A DNA stretch of 64,000 nt from Acanthaster planci. Lineage: Eukaryota; Echinodermata; Asteroidea; Valvatida; Acanthasteridae. Below are positions 47,260-58,671 of the stretch, piece after piece. The stretch lies in contig NW_019091561.1 in the NCBI RefSeq assembly GCF_001949145.1, positions 321,059 through 385,058 of the forward strand, given 5' to 3'. The notes beneath the pieces are model-generated. The model saw only the letters and a program-made list of their open reading frames with translations, searched no databases and was not told where the DNA came from. The translations under genes and the position numbers were made by a program. Positions within the stretch are counted from its first letter, which is position 1, and each line of letters starts with the position of its first letter.

Positions 47260-47990
47260 TGTATTATTTTACAAAGACGGGAAAGAGGATGATCAGCAAG
47301 GAATTTCATTGGTTGATACTAGATGATGTAATTCTTGTCATAAAACTGTTGCCAAATTTAATATATTCTTGACAAAGTGTGCAGGTTTTTTGAAAGGCAA
47401 CATTCCAAATCGGATTTTTTGTAATATTTTGCGTATTATCTGACAAATGCTGTGTGGTCCTAAAGAGGGAATCCCAGTTTGTAACATTTTGAGCGATCAT
47501 CCTATGGTCTAAGAGGTAAGATAACTTGTTTTAAGAGTGAAAATAATGTGTTTCAGAAAATCATGATTTTTCTAGTCGATCCAAATTTATGGTCTAGAGT
47601 TTTTCTTGTTTTTCGTAATGAAAATGATCTGCAAAAAAATAAAACCCCAGCATGCTGCAGGGCACCGCGGGATGCTGCATTGATTGCATGTTTATACAGC
47701 ATGTTTATGAAGTGCATTCAGCGGTGTCACCATTGTTATGCATGTTTCCCACCAGCACCACATGACGCTACGTATTGGCGGGTCTCGGGAGGCTGGGGTG
47801 CATTGCTGTGCAGCACTGTACGGCGCATTGAGGCGGATCACAGCGCGCCGATAAAAATATTGTGGACGCCTTCCCTAAGCGGACGACCGTCAGGCTAGAG
47901 CACACTCGGACACATGCCAAGTCCTGGCTAGAAACTAGAATTTCTCCACACATGAATGATCAAGCAGGAGTTTTGGAAAAATTGGTTTGG
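47260..47990. other. Spacer, nothing recognised
   Basis: A GC-richer patch at 47640-47890 (gcaccgcgggatgctgc, ggcgggtctcgggagg) with a 116-codon plus frame but no recognised domain. Confidence 0.4.
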
Positions 47991-47999
47991 AAGATTCCA

Positions 48000-49345
48000 G
48001 TCAAGCCATGTTGTTTAAACAAGCCATGACCGATGTCCTCCTCTGGCGAAGCAGATGATGGCAGGCCGAGCACTTGAATCATGTCTCGCTGTGGAAGCGG
48101 CAATCGGACGGTCTGAGGACGCTGATGGAATAAATTTCATTCTCCTCGGAAGACAATGCTGGTTGCCCGATCAGGGACAGGGCAGGGCATCGTTCCAAGT
48201 CATGCACAGTCCCATGGGGAGCGGGGGAATGCCTAGCTGGTGATATTTCGGTGTGGAACCCTGCCTGGTGTAATCATGGCTCACAGCTGGAGAAGTCGGA
48301 AGGGGCTGGTCTGCCAGAAACGGGTCCGAGTTGGTGGAGGCTGGTGGCGGTCTAACGCAGAGGGGTGAGTCACGGAGGTCAGAACTTCATTGATGGACTG
48401 GAAGGCTGATATTGAAGCTGAAGAGGTATGTTTGTGGTGGTCGAGGAATTTGATGAAGATGGGGAGCCCTTGTGCTTGCCTTTACCGGTGGCAAGTGACC
48501 TGGCAGCAGAAGTAGCAGATGGGGCCAGGGGAGGCAGAACGCCCAGGGCATGTTCCCAATCGAGTTGAATGCGAACTGCAGTAGAAATGAAGCCTGATGG
48601 CCCAGGGATATCCAGTTGAAAGCCCGAGCTACAGTGGCTTGAAGCCCGGGTGGCAAGTGGGCCGGCAGAGAAGGTGGCGCACCAGGTGGGGTGGGCCCCG
48701 GCACTCACGGGGAGCCCAACCTGGTGACTTCAGTATCTGGGTTAGAGTGAGTACGCACGGAGGGCCATCGGAGAAGTGGTATTTTAGGCCGATGTCGAGC
48801 AGCGGGTGGAACTCTTTGGTGTCGCCGGGGAATGATGGCTGGAACACCAAGTGGATTCCTCTGGGCCATGTAAGGCGAAAGGCGTGGCGTACTTCACGAT
48901 GATGGTAGGCCGGGCATGGGAGACATCTGGGGTACTCTCTGGGGAGTCCCTGCTGGATCGCCAGGGTAGCAACTGATCAAGGGAACAGGGTCCTTTCCAG
49001 ATTCTGGGGGTGTCCCTAGTCGAGTCTTCAACAGTCGACTATGGAGCTTCCCCGGCAGCTCTGAACCAGGAGCCTGGCCAGATACTGTCCACGCTGGAAC
49101 CCCCGGGATGACAACAAGGCCTCTTCCTTGTCCTGGTAGCCGGAGAAGACGGGATAATAACATCCTGACAGCGACCCCCTGAATTCAACCGGCTAAGGCC
49201 TATAATCCATTGGTAGAGTAGACACAGCGTAGCTGGAACAAACCTCGTAATGCCAACGGTAAACACCTGCAGGGTGCACATACAAAAAAACTGAAGAAAG
49301 AACACAAAAGTATACATGAAAAGAACACTCTTACCAATAAATAGA
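48000..49345. repeat. Repeat family C, longest copy
   Basis: The right half (48662-49344) matches 3484-4143 throughout. The left part shares blocks with 28.0-28.3 kb. It is GC-richer than its surroundings. The minus strand has a 109-codon Ser/Pro/Ala-rich frame (48708-48379) reminiscent of a gag N terminus, which would fit a tyrosine-recombinase retroelement 5' region on that strand. The product is not identified. Confidence 0.7.
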
Positions 49346-49769
49346 AAAAAAAATCCAGGTTAAATTTATTTTTAAAGAAGGGAAAGATGAGCAAATTGAC
49401 ACAGAACAGTGTAGCGAAAACGGAAGCTCGATGTTAAAATCGAAGATGCCTCAAAGGACAAGTCCATTATGTTACGGCTGCGCTGCATTGTGGGAGGTCA
49501 GGATGCACCCGGGTGATCAAATCTTCTCAGCAAATAAATAATAAGTGCATGGGAAATTTCAATATGAAGTGACTGTTATGAAGCACCGCAGACGTTTAAG
49601 TTATCTGTGTTAAATGTTCTTGGCACTGTATAGTGTATGGTGACTCAACTGCTTTCTGCCCAATTTTTCAGCACTTTTACTGAAATAAAACCGGAAATTT
49701 GACAGATTGTGCCAAGCATTTATATAATTCTAAACACAACTGGAAAGTTATTTACATAGATTTGTACCT
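49346..49769. other. Spacer, nothing recognised
   Basis: No exon or element boundary was recognised. Confidence 0.4.
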
Positions 49770-50275
49770 CAGGTTTGTAGGCATAGCCGGGGGGCCCAAA
49801 ATCAGACAAAGGAGCTAAGCCTTGTAACAAAAGACCATACTCAGAAACAAAAAATGAGCTGCGGGGAATTGCCACCATTTTCAGCTGTTTTGAAATGGTA
49901 TAGCACTGTTTGCGGCATTCAGTGCCCACAGATTATCAGTGGCGACCAAACTGCTCCAGCACTCCAGAAATGAGTGATACACTAACGCTGCCGCTAATCT
50001 GACCACATCTGAAAAGACACCACTGCCATTCAGCAATGCACTGGGCCAATTTCAGGATCAAGGGAAATTACACAACACTGCACAGTCTGGGCTCTATTTA
50101 CTGGGTGGCAGGCTTGGCCGCAATACTCAGGTGTCATTGGGGATTGCCTCTCAGATTACAGTAGCCACTAGACAGCCATTTCAGTGGGTGTAAATGTCCA
50201 GCTATTGTAGTTATGAATTTTTGAAACATTTTGAAAGCACAAAATCTTGAAAATTGCCCAGGAACTCATCGCGCA
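49770..50275. repeat. Degraded relative of the piggyBac MITE
   Basis: Aligns in the same orientation with 30255-30760: ccttgtaacaaaagacc(a/g)tac, tttcagctgtt/tttcagttgtc, ctccagcactccag/ctccagcgttccag, gtgggtgtaaatgtc(c/t)ag. The terminal repeats and TTAA are lost, indicating an older insertion. Confidence 0.7.
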
Positions 50276-50279
50276 TGTG

Positions 50280-51435
50280 CAAATTCCACACGAGAGGAAG
50301 AGGTTAACATAAAATCTTTCCCATACTTGTGTATCATCGGTTGATCCTGTAATATGGGCTGCCAAGGCTAATTCATTGATCACACTGTATCCATATTGTT
50401 ACATACTACGTCTAAAAATATTGTACGTGTAACATTCAGATAGAGGTCTTTTACTTACCAGAGCAAGTCAAGTCTTCTGTCACATGTTGTTTGAAAGAAA
50501 AAAAAAATCTATTCCTCTCTTGCATACGGACCGTCCATCGGTGTCAGTAAAGAGTACACACAATTGGACTTGACTCGCCACTGCATACTTGCTAGTGTGC
50601 TCGCCCCATGTACATGTACATTCTACAAGGTTGAGTATGAGTGAGCTGAGGGCAAAGGTCACATGCATAATCCACAGAGGTGGCGAAACGTTGCAAATTG
50701 TTGCACGATATAAACTGCAATATAACTTCGCAGACTTGCATCTTAGCCGTGAATTCTTCTAACCTAAATGTGGCAACAGAATCTATGTGTGGCATTACAC
50801 AGTTTGTCTACAGAATTTCAAAGTATTGGACTTCAATGTGTGACTTCAATGCAGACAAAAATTTATAGAGAAATAAATATTCAAAAATCAATAAAACTTC
50901 AATGGATGATGTCATGATGACATGTTTTCAGAAATAGGATCTGGGGTGACTTTCTACCAATACAGTGACTTTAGTATCAATCTAATATATAAGTAAAAAA
51001 TGCACTTTTTATGACATCATGATGTCTCAAAATGTTCCAAACATCCACTTGGCCTATCTAAGGTCTTGAAAAAGAGAATTTCAGAGGTACCTTCTTTCGT
51101 TCAGAAGAAATGAAAACATCATTGAAAATCACATGACTCCAATTTTCACATATAACACGCCTTTGTATATGTCTGTACCAAGTTTAAAACCCAGTTGGAC
51201 TGATGGTTTTGCAAATATACATATAGGCCTCCAAAGGATTCAACTTTGCGGCCAATCACCTGACTTATGAAATATGAATTTGGCTGTTGGTGGATTGGTC
51301 TCGTTGATAGCACATCTCACGGAGGAGATAATCCACGGAAATGTGGGAATTCAGGCAAGAAGTGGCCTATACCAGGGTGAGTGGTGATACTGCACTACCC
51401 ATGTGGTCCTGACCGAGAAGCACATCTTTTAACTC
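50280..51435. other. Unassigned intronic DNA with short palindromes
   Basis: Perfect palindrome gacatcatgatgtc at about 51012-51025 and atgtcatgatgacat at about 50909-50923, about 100 bases apart. No exon or element was identified. A donor-like cttac at 50453-50457 has no supporting reading frame. Confidence 0.4.
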
Positions 51436-51439
51436 TCAT

Positions 51440-51479
51440 ACAGGATTTTTATTAGTGTGACAGGATTTTTATTAGTGTT
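51440..51479 (+). repeat. 20-base tandem duplication
   Basis: acaggatttttattagtgt(g/t) occurs twice in direct succession with one difference, just downstream (in element sense) of the Gypsy integrase. Confidence 0.85.
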
Positions 51480-51499
51480 CTTGATGCGGCAATTTCTAT

Positions 51500-54300
51500 G
51501 GATAGCCTATACTGTTGTAGAAATTTGTCCTTGATGAGGAACTGGAAGCCTAATGAATGGACAGTGCGGATAACAGCTGGGGGGAACATCGAGTGAGAAC
51601 TCAAGGCATAGGGCGAGGAGTGCATCATGGAGGTTGCTATGTCGTTTGTCTTCTATGAAGCAAGCTCCTGTGAAAGATTTGACAGTCTCCAGTACAGCAA
51701 GAATGCGCTGGTGATTCCTTTTGATTACGTCAGCAGCAAAGGACACACCAACTGCATCTGGTGGATATGAAGAGATCTGGGGGTTTCAGTGAAGTGGAGG
51801 TGTTGCGGAGAGCAGCACATTGGTGACGATTTGATTAGATCTTTTCAATGGCCTTGTCCTAGTTAAGTGCATAGAAGTAGCAATGGACAACGCACTTGAG
51901 TTGGTGGTATGACAGGTGGTTTAACTAGATGTGAAGGGCACTGAAAAGGCCACACCAAACCTGCCAAGGGACAATGATGCACTTAAGTGTCAGACCAAGA
52001 GGTTCACCTTTGTAAACAACCAGGACACCATCTTTGACAAGGGTGGCCACACTGAGACATCACTTCACATCTTTGGCATTAATGACTTTTTGGAAGGTCG
52101 AGTCCATTGCAAGAGATAAGCATATGTAAAACGCAGATCTGAACACTCTGCCTGGAAGTCTGACTAGGCTGATTGGCTGGTGAATGGTAGCTTTGCTTTA
52201 CCAGTGACAATGTCCTGTGTGGAGATATGCTGAATGACCTAGTCCTCTGTACACTTCACAAATGCACAGATCTGACAAGATGAGTCTGTGCAGTCAGGTA
52301 CATTTTGATTGGCATAGTCTGATGGAATATTTGCCGATTCTGCTAGATTTCAAACTGTGGCTGGGAAATGGCTGACATTTGACAAGAATGATGACACTCA
52401 GGGGCTGGCAGAAAACTCTCCAAAGCATAGTTTCTCAAATGTTTGAGAAATGAACACAGGGTTGGCTGTGTGGGAGAATAGAAGTTTTGTGCCTTGACTG
52501 GATAATGTATGGATTGATATGCTTGGTGGCAGCGGCAATGGATAGTGTCTCAACTTCACAAGGAAGCCAGGAGGGCTGACGTACGTGAAGGTTTGGCACC
52601 AGCAAGAAACCAGCAAGGTGCAATGTACTTTGGTGTGTGAAGTACAGGTTGACTCCAGTACGGTGATTCTTGACAGCTGCGTCTGTGACAATCCATAGCT
52701 GGTCATCTGGGTGGGGTAAAGTAATTGTACAAGCCTTAGAAAGGGGAGCCTGAACGTCAGTGAACGCAACTTGGGGGATCTCCCAAGGACTTTTGCCACT
52801 GCAGTACAGGTCATCTGCAATCTTAGCCACTACGCCCTCCTTCCAGGACCTCTGACTCCAGGAACACAACACACGAACTCTTCCAAGGCAGTTCCTGACC
52901 ATGGCATACCCATTGCTCATCTGGTGTAGACTCTGACTCTGTGGAAAGAATTGGCCTCTCCATGGAATTGGGGGATAGAAGATTCAAAGAAAGAGCTGGT
53001 AAGGTCAGTGGCAATAATGTGTTTCCACCGTGCAATTTGGCATGGAGTGGAATTGACATAAGACATTAGTGCCGGCTGTGGTTTGCTATAGCGGACAAAA
53101 TCAGCAAAAGCTGTGACTAATTGAAAGCCATCACTTGGTTTCTTGACAGGATAGGAGGGGTTGAGGTATTTCAAAGTGATTTCTGTGTCTTCTGAAAGAC
53201 ACCTTTTTTGTCAAGTTTGTCAAACTTCTGTTGCAAGTATTGCAATCTGCCATAGAGTACTGTGGGAATCAAACTTTGCATTATTGGGGGCTGGACCGGG
53301 CCCATGTTGACAACAGCTTCAAAAGTCAAGTGTAATCGCTGCAGCCACTGAACTCTGGGTCGAAAACCTCATCACACTCCTGGTTGAGGGACCGAAATGC
53401 AGCATTTTTCGGCAGGCAGACTGTTGTCAGGATTAAGAGAGATTTGGTGGGAGTGTGGGGGATTCTTGGGGCAGATGCTTTGACAGGCTGCCATGGTCGA
53501 AATCATGCTTACATGTTGTGTCAGCATGTTGGGGTGGCACGAACACAGGGCAGACTTGACAAGTGCTCATGGCCTTTCAGCACTTGTGACCTGGTGGTCA
53601 GGTTAGGAATGTGAATCTTCCAAATCACACTGTCAGTTATGTCAAGGTGGGGAGGGCAGGTTTGGGCACAACCAGTCATGTTGGTATTCCAGCTATCAGT
53701 GTGGGGTTTGAGGGCAAAAGAACTGTCCGGTAATGAAATGTCTTTTGGAAGTTACACTTCAATGAACTCTCTGGGCAAGACAGTGGTAGAAGTAGAGGGG
53801 TGCATATGTACACGGCAGACATTGTGAGGCCTTGGTGTGACTTTGGGTGAGCCACAGAGGACTGTAGTTCCGCTGGTGAACGAAATGAAGCATTTGGCAG
53901 GTTGAACTGCCAAGTCATTGGTCTCCATGAAGGGCATGCCGCCAAGTGCTAAGACATCTAGGTTCAAAATCAGAAGGGCTTCAAACAGGAACTCAATCCC
54001 TTCATGAGAGAGAGTGATTTGCATCTCACCGATTAATATGAGAGGGGATGAATCATCTGCTGGATGAGTAGACTGGGAGTTCTTGATTGGGAGGCTGACA
54101 CAGTTTGCAGCAGCTGTACTTACGATGTTTCCTATGGCTTCAGTATCGATGATGATATGGATGGTTTGATGGCCACAGAAAGTGTCCAAGAATGGGAATA
54201 GTCTTGTCTGGACTTGAAAGATGAAGGGGGTGTCTGAGTCATGACTCATGTCACAGTTCTCACCTTCATGTACAATGTAGGGCTTGCCATCTGGTTATGG
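51500..54300 (-). mobile_element. Gypsy-type LTR retrotransposon pol, internally deleted
   Basis: From 54249 downward: a retropepsin with I-I-I-D-T-E-A at the active site (canonical D-T/S-G) and GGMPFMETNDLAVQPAK; degraded linker; reverse transcriptase blocks KYLNPSYPVKKPSDGFQLVT (53170s), WKHIIATDLTSSFF with the first Asp (near 53020), and VAKIADDLYC (near 52815). Then a jump of roughly 100 residues to the RNase H start QLWIVTDAAVKNHRTG (near 52690) and LPCEVETLSIAAATKHINPY. Around 51.75-51.5 kb lies the integrase core (SFAADVIKRNHQRILAV). The reverse transcriptase thumb is missing, the protease Gly is Glu, and several frameshifts occur, so it is inactive. No LTRs are recognised. Confidence 0.85.
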
Positions 54301-54309
54301 AGCTCTGAG

Positions 54310-55700
54310 TAAACCTCTGACTACTGGTGACCTGGCCAACAGGCTTCTGGTAACCCGATTCCCACAGTGGGTATACTGCTGCACAAGCAACCCAGCCTCT
54401 ATGTCTCCTAGCCACTACTTCTCAACCTACCACTTTAAGATAAGTGAACTACAATCATGGCCAAATCTTGTTGGGCCCCCACCCCTGGGCCCCCTCTCAA
54501 TGTTGGGACTCAACATCGCAGTCTGCAATCCAGCTCAAGATGCTACCAATGTGTGTCCAACAATTTCAGCCAGGATTGTCTGAGTTTATAAGTGCCTATT
54601 ATATGTATGTGGGGAGGGCCTGCTAACTTCATATCCTTGGATGTCATTGATAGGACAATAGAATATAAGGACACCAGATATCAACTTTGTTAACTAACAG
54701 AAGCATTAGGAACACTAAACTAACAGTGCATAAACATGTTTGTGTGAATTATCTATGCTGCCCAAAGACAAAATTGTAATGATTGCATTTCTTCACTTTC
54801 AGCAAACAGGATGCGTAGCATGCCCTCAAATAATATGGCAAGCGCAAGTGATATATACGACACGATAGTGAGCCACAACTCATCATTAAAGAATTAGAGT
54901 GCCTCACTTCCTTTCTTTTTGGATTTTGATAGATCATAGTTTCATTTTTTGAGCTGATAACGGAATAACAAAATAAGAGAACTCTAAAAGGATTGCAAGT
55001 TGTTTTCATGCCAATATGGGCCTTTCAAATTCTGAAACGTATCAATTTTGGACAGTTATGGGCCGAAATCCCATGTTGTATCATATTTGATAAATTCCTA
55101 CAAAACAATTATTTTATACAACTAAATGGGTCTGTAGCATGGGATCTGTGGCAGACACTTGCATGAGGTCATGGGCATTGGAGGTCTAAATCATCTGGTC
55201 TTGTGCATGTGAGGTCAGGGGAATGAGGTTTGGGGCATGAGAGCAGGGGTAGGCCAAAATAGGGTCTAAAGATTTGAAATTCTGGAAGCTCGAGTGCCAC
55301 GTACACAGTTTTGAAAGTGTCCACTGGGGCCTCTGTAAACTGCCCTATACCAATGTGTGTAAATACATTTATGACAGGTAGTTTTTCCCCAAAAAAATTA
55401 TAGACAATGATTTGGTTTCCACAACTTGTATATATGTATTTGAAAGTGCATGTAATCCGTTTGTCATGTTCTTTTGTGTTTTGGCCAAGTTCTAACAGTC
55501 TCAAAATGTTTCCAGCCATGTTGGCTCCCACTCACTCTCTCATTTCTAGGGAGTCATACTAAATACGAGTGCATGTGCAAAACTCCCCATTACCTTCCTA
55601 TGCTCTCGATGCACACCAGCTTCCAGACACACAGAGCTAAAGGCACTGAAGAATCTGAACACTTCATGATTATAAAGATGAACTAAGAAATTGACTGGAA
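54310..55700. other. Unassigned DNA
   Basis: Includes a 120-codon minus frame (55531-55169) with no recognisable domain, and repeated tgaggtca words near 55165-55250. No splice-supported exon found. Confidence 0.4.
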
Positions 55701-55701
55701 T

Positions 55702-55778
55702 GGGATTGAATCTGAACCTGCGACCTCCGGAAAACCATACTGGTGTTCAACCAACTGAGCTATCCAGCTCTACGTTGG
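55702..55778 (-). repeat. tRNA-like SINE head or tRNA pseudogene
   Basis: On the minus strand gagctggatagctcagttggttgaacaccagtatggttttccggaggtcgcaggttcagattcaat has an A box (tagctcagttgg, complement of 55751-55762) and a degenerate B box (ggttcagattc, complement of 55708-55718) at tRNA spacing. The stem pairing is imperfect and the acceptor arm is not matched, so a working tRNA is unlikely. Confidence 0.65.
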
Positions 55779-56049
55779 TGGCTCTTCCCATTTGTCAGTA
55801 TCTCTGTTCGGGGGTGCTTGCCAGAAGTCATTAAACCTGCACCATATGGCAAGGGATCATGTCCCAACTACATGATACAACCTGGGAAGTGGTCAACAGG
55901 GATCACTCAGAGAGAGGATACAGCTTTTTGAACATCAATCATGAAACAAACTACATACTTTCTGTTTTGAGCCTTTTTTCAATTCGGGGCCCACTAATAC
56001 ATAGATCACAGTGAATATCCATGGTACATGTACTTGTACGCATACTTAC

Positions 56050-56092
56050 GGATTGAGCGTCACATATGCAGATAATCCTGAGTAGTCCCTGT
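56050..56092 (-). CDS. PHM/PAM micro-exon (RDYSGLSAYVTLN)
   Basis: A 43-base exon with acceptor tttatactacag (ending 56093) and donor GTAAGT (from 56049). It reads two bases, 13 codons (RDYSGLSAYVTLN) and two bases. It matches the KDxSGVSxxLT segment that immediately precedes PQPxxAG in PHM. Its last CC joins G of the exon at 31922 to make Pro, giving TLN-P-QPYAGG. Reading frame, order and splice phase all agree despite the 24.1-kb intron. The rest of the first copper domain must lie upstream on the minus strand (above 56.1 kb); no further exon was found up to 64 kb. Confidence 0.88.
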
Positions 56093-56099
56093 CTGTAGT

Positions 56100-56525
56100 A
56101 TAAATAAAAACACAAAAATGCAAAATATTTAGAATTCTACCAATTACTCCCATCAACTTCGAGACAAATGCCTGTAGCAATGCAGGAAACAAACTGTGAA
56201 AAAACACAACAGAAGGGGAGTCTGCTAATGAGTGATCTTATCTTGACATTGGTCCATGGCACTAAAAGGCATACTGGGGTTGTAATTGGACAGTCAGCAT
56301 GCCAGTGGCATGCGAGTTCTGCAATTGGGTAGGCTGCAGCAGGCTTTAACTGCGGCATGCACAAAGCTTCCCTCAGTGCAGTCGCATGGCCACCATAAAG
56401 AATTGATGACTGGACTGCAAGTGTGCGGGCCACTTTTGGGCCACGATAGCAGTCAGGCTTGCTTTAAAAGCTAGAATTTGTTGAGGCCATGGGAGGTCGC
56501 AATTAGTCAATTACAATGGTAGTAA
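56100..56525. other. Spacer, nothing recognised
   Basis: Two short frames on each strand without recognised domain. Confidence 0.4.
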
Positions 56526-56529
56526 GCAC

Positions 56530-56650
56530 CAGTGTTGTAGTCGAGACCGGACAGTCCAAGACCGAGACCTTAAAGTTCTGAGACCGAGACCAACCCCTTC
56601 AAAGTGGACCAAGATGGAGACCAAGACAGTCCGAGACCAAAAATAATAAA
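56530..56650 (+). mobile_element. hAT-like terminal fragment
   Basis: Begins cagtgttgtagtcgagacc, close to the terminal repeat of the hAT element at 42476 (cagtgttgcag...). It continues with repeated gagaccgagacc / agtccgagacc words in the subterminal zone. No matching right end is recognisable downstream, so it is a truncated or very old copy. Confidence 0.6.
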
Positions 56651-56659
56651 CAACAACAT

Positions 56660-57665
56660 TAGAAATAAACAAACAAGACAAAAAATTACAGTTATAAGTT
56701 ATCACCTTTTATTCAGGATAATCACAGACGAAGTGACCAGTAGCTGTTTTGACAAACTGACACATAAACAAGACATGTCACTTGAGCATATAGTGGTTAC
56801 ACTTCAGGAATATCAGTTTTGATAGGTTGTCTGCACCCAGTCTTGCCCGATGTGGTCTCATGATGATTCTTTCATGTAAGAAGTAAAACGTTAAAGGTAG
56901 ATGTGTCATCTGTTATAAGAACTTGGATTCTAAACTTCACAGTCACCCCTTGATTGCAGCTTTGACTACAAAGGGATATCTAGTGATGCAATTTTATGTT
57001 ACATTGGCTTCTTTCTTTTTTCATAAATAAAAATAGGACTTAACTTCTACCAACAGATTTAAATACATTTTATAATTTCTGTCATGGAGTTGGGATAGGC
57101 GTTTATAGACATGCACATGTAGACCTGCAAGTTGCAAAATGGTAGCCAGATATTAATTTTTCTGACCAAGATTTTGATTTTTGAGGAATAATGGGGTACT
57201 TTATATCAGCAGCCAGAACATGGAGTCTCATCATACACTCTGATGGGAAAAGTGAGTGTTGGGCCTAACTGAAAAGACTGTGAATTCTGAAAGGTTTCCA
57301 TACAAGATTTGCACTTACTTTCCTCTTTAGTAACTAATCAGTCCCCAGAAATCAATTAAATGTTATTAAAGTCAATTTTAACAGTGAGAAAATACAATCA
57401 TTTTCAATGAGGACACTTAGCATTTTTCAGACCAGTCTCACAAGGTTTGTACACAGGGTGTCAAGTGCAAGTCTCATAAGTTATATGAAAACCTTTCTGT
57501 GAATTAATTGCTGGAAAATCAGGGAGGAAAATTTACTTTTTTTCCAAAAACTGTCCCAAATTACAGCGAAGATTGTGTGGGGTCAAAATATCACTAAATT
57601 GGAGCACTTCATTAGTTTTAAGAACACATACATGACAAAAATACAAGTGAATACCACCAAGGAGT
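56660..57665. other. Unassigned DNA
   Basis: No exon or repeat boundary recognised. Confidence 0.4.
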
Positions 57666-57672
57666 GGGCCAA

Positions 57673-57940
57673 ACTCCCCCCCCCCATAGAGCGGGTTGAG
57701 TCTACTACTGCACACCTAACAGATTATTCATTATTTCCTAGTCCAGTACTTCCATTCACTAAATTCTCGATCATCAGTAATGCACCCCCACTCGCTTGAC
57801 CCCTGCCAAGGCAGCCGCCATGTTCTTTCTCTTTTTTCGATGCGCAAAGTGCGCTGAGGCCGCGTGGGGAGGGGGAGGGAGATTGGTAATCTTGTAGGTA
57901 TGCAGTTGTAGACTCAACCCACTAAAGGGGAGGGGGGAGA
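57673..57940. repeat. Palindromic terminal cassette, copy 3
   Basis: The arms (gcgggttgagtctactactgcacacctaacagatta and its diverged complement ending gttgtagactcaaccc) and the middle (atttcctagtcca, aaattctcgatca, cgcttgacccc, gccgccatgttcttt) match copies 1 and 2. To its right gtctactacccacaaactacgcagattaccaatacctatgcag repeats part of the arm in direct order. Confidence 0.8.
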
Positions 57941-58379
57941 GTCTACTACCCACAAACTACGCAGATTACCAATACCTATGCAGCGTAGCACCGAACCAAC
58001 GGACAGTGGAAAAGCCAGGATGCATCTATCCACCACTAAGGAGACAAATGAGGTTAATACAGATACATGTATATAACAATAATAGAGCATGAGCCTTGTT
58101 ACATTGTACTGTAATCAAAGTGGCCATTTGTTTCCTTGAGTTAGAGGACTATCGCCACATCATTACATGCATAGGAAATTAAGGTTATTCTGAAAGCATT
58201 ACAAAAATAGAAAACTGCACATAAGGAGCATCTGAAGACAGGAGATCGCTCCATAATTTAAGAATCCAGATGTCCAATTATATTTAGCATCCAAGTATTA
58301 TAACATTCCAGTTATGCACTAGAACAAAGAGCATGAGTGGATAAATAGTGATATTGACAAAAACTTGCTGAGTATGCCC

Positions 58380-58651
58380 CCAGTTGCGACTCAACAAGGC
58401 TGGTTTATCTCCCTCAACAACATACAGCAGCAGTTTGTGTGTCAGATGCTCGTATGTTACTGGTATTATCAGCTTCCCCCGTACTACGTTGGGTTCTCCT
58501 CCATAGGATTTCAGCTTTACTGTTGATGGCTCCAGTGGCCAGCTCTCAAGCTGTTGGTGGTAAGTTTCCGCAGATATGATGGATACTGCTACACTAGTGT
58601 CCAGCTCCATCTCAACTGGTGATCCTGCCAGATCAACGGTGGTAGTGATCC
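58380..58651 (-). repeat. Inverted duplicate of the Gypsy protease segment (left arm)
   Basis: The reverse complement matches 59051-59322 over 272 bases with four substitutions and no indel. It encodes the same protease stretch on the minus strand. Three of the four differences change an amino acid (Ala/Val, Met/Ile, Gly/Ser) and one is silent. Confidence 0.95.
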
Positions 58652-58671
58652 ACTTCCAGTGGTTGCAGCTG

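Noticed and set aside
50390-50520. Minus-strand exon ending at a GTAAGT donor near 50457
   Set aside because: The only supporting frame contains a stop before the donor, and there is no PHM or other family match.
55169-55531. 120-codon minus-strand frame
   Set aside because: No recognisable domain, no splice context, and composition like the surrounding non-coding DNA.
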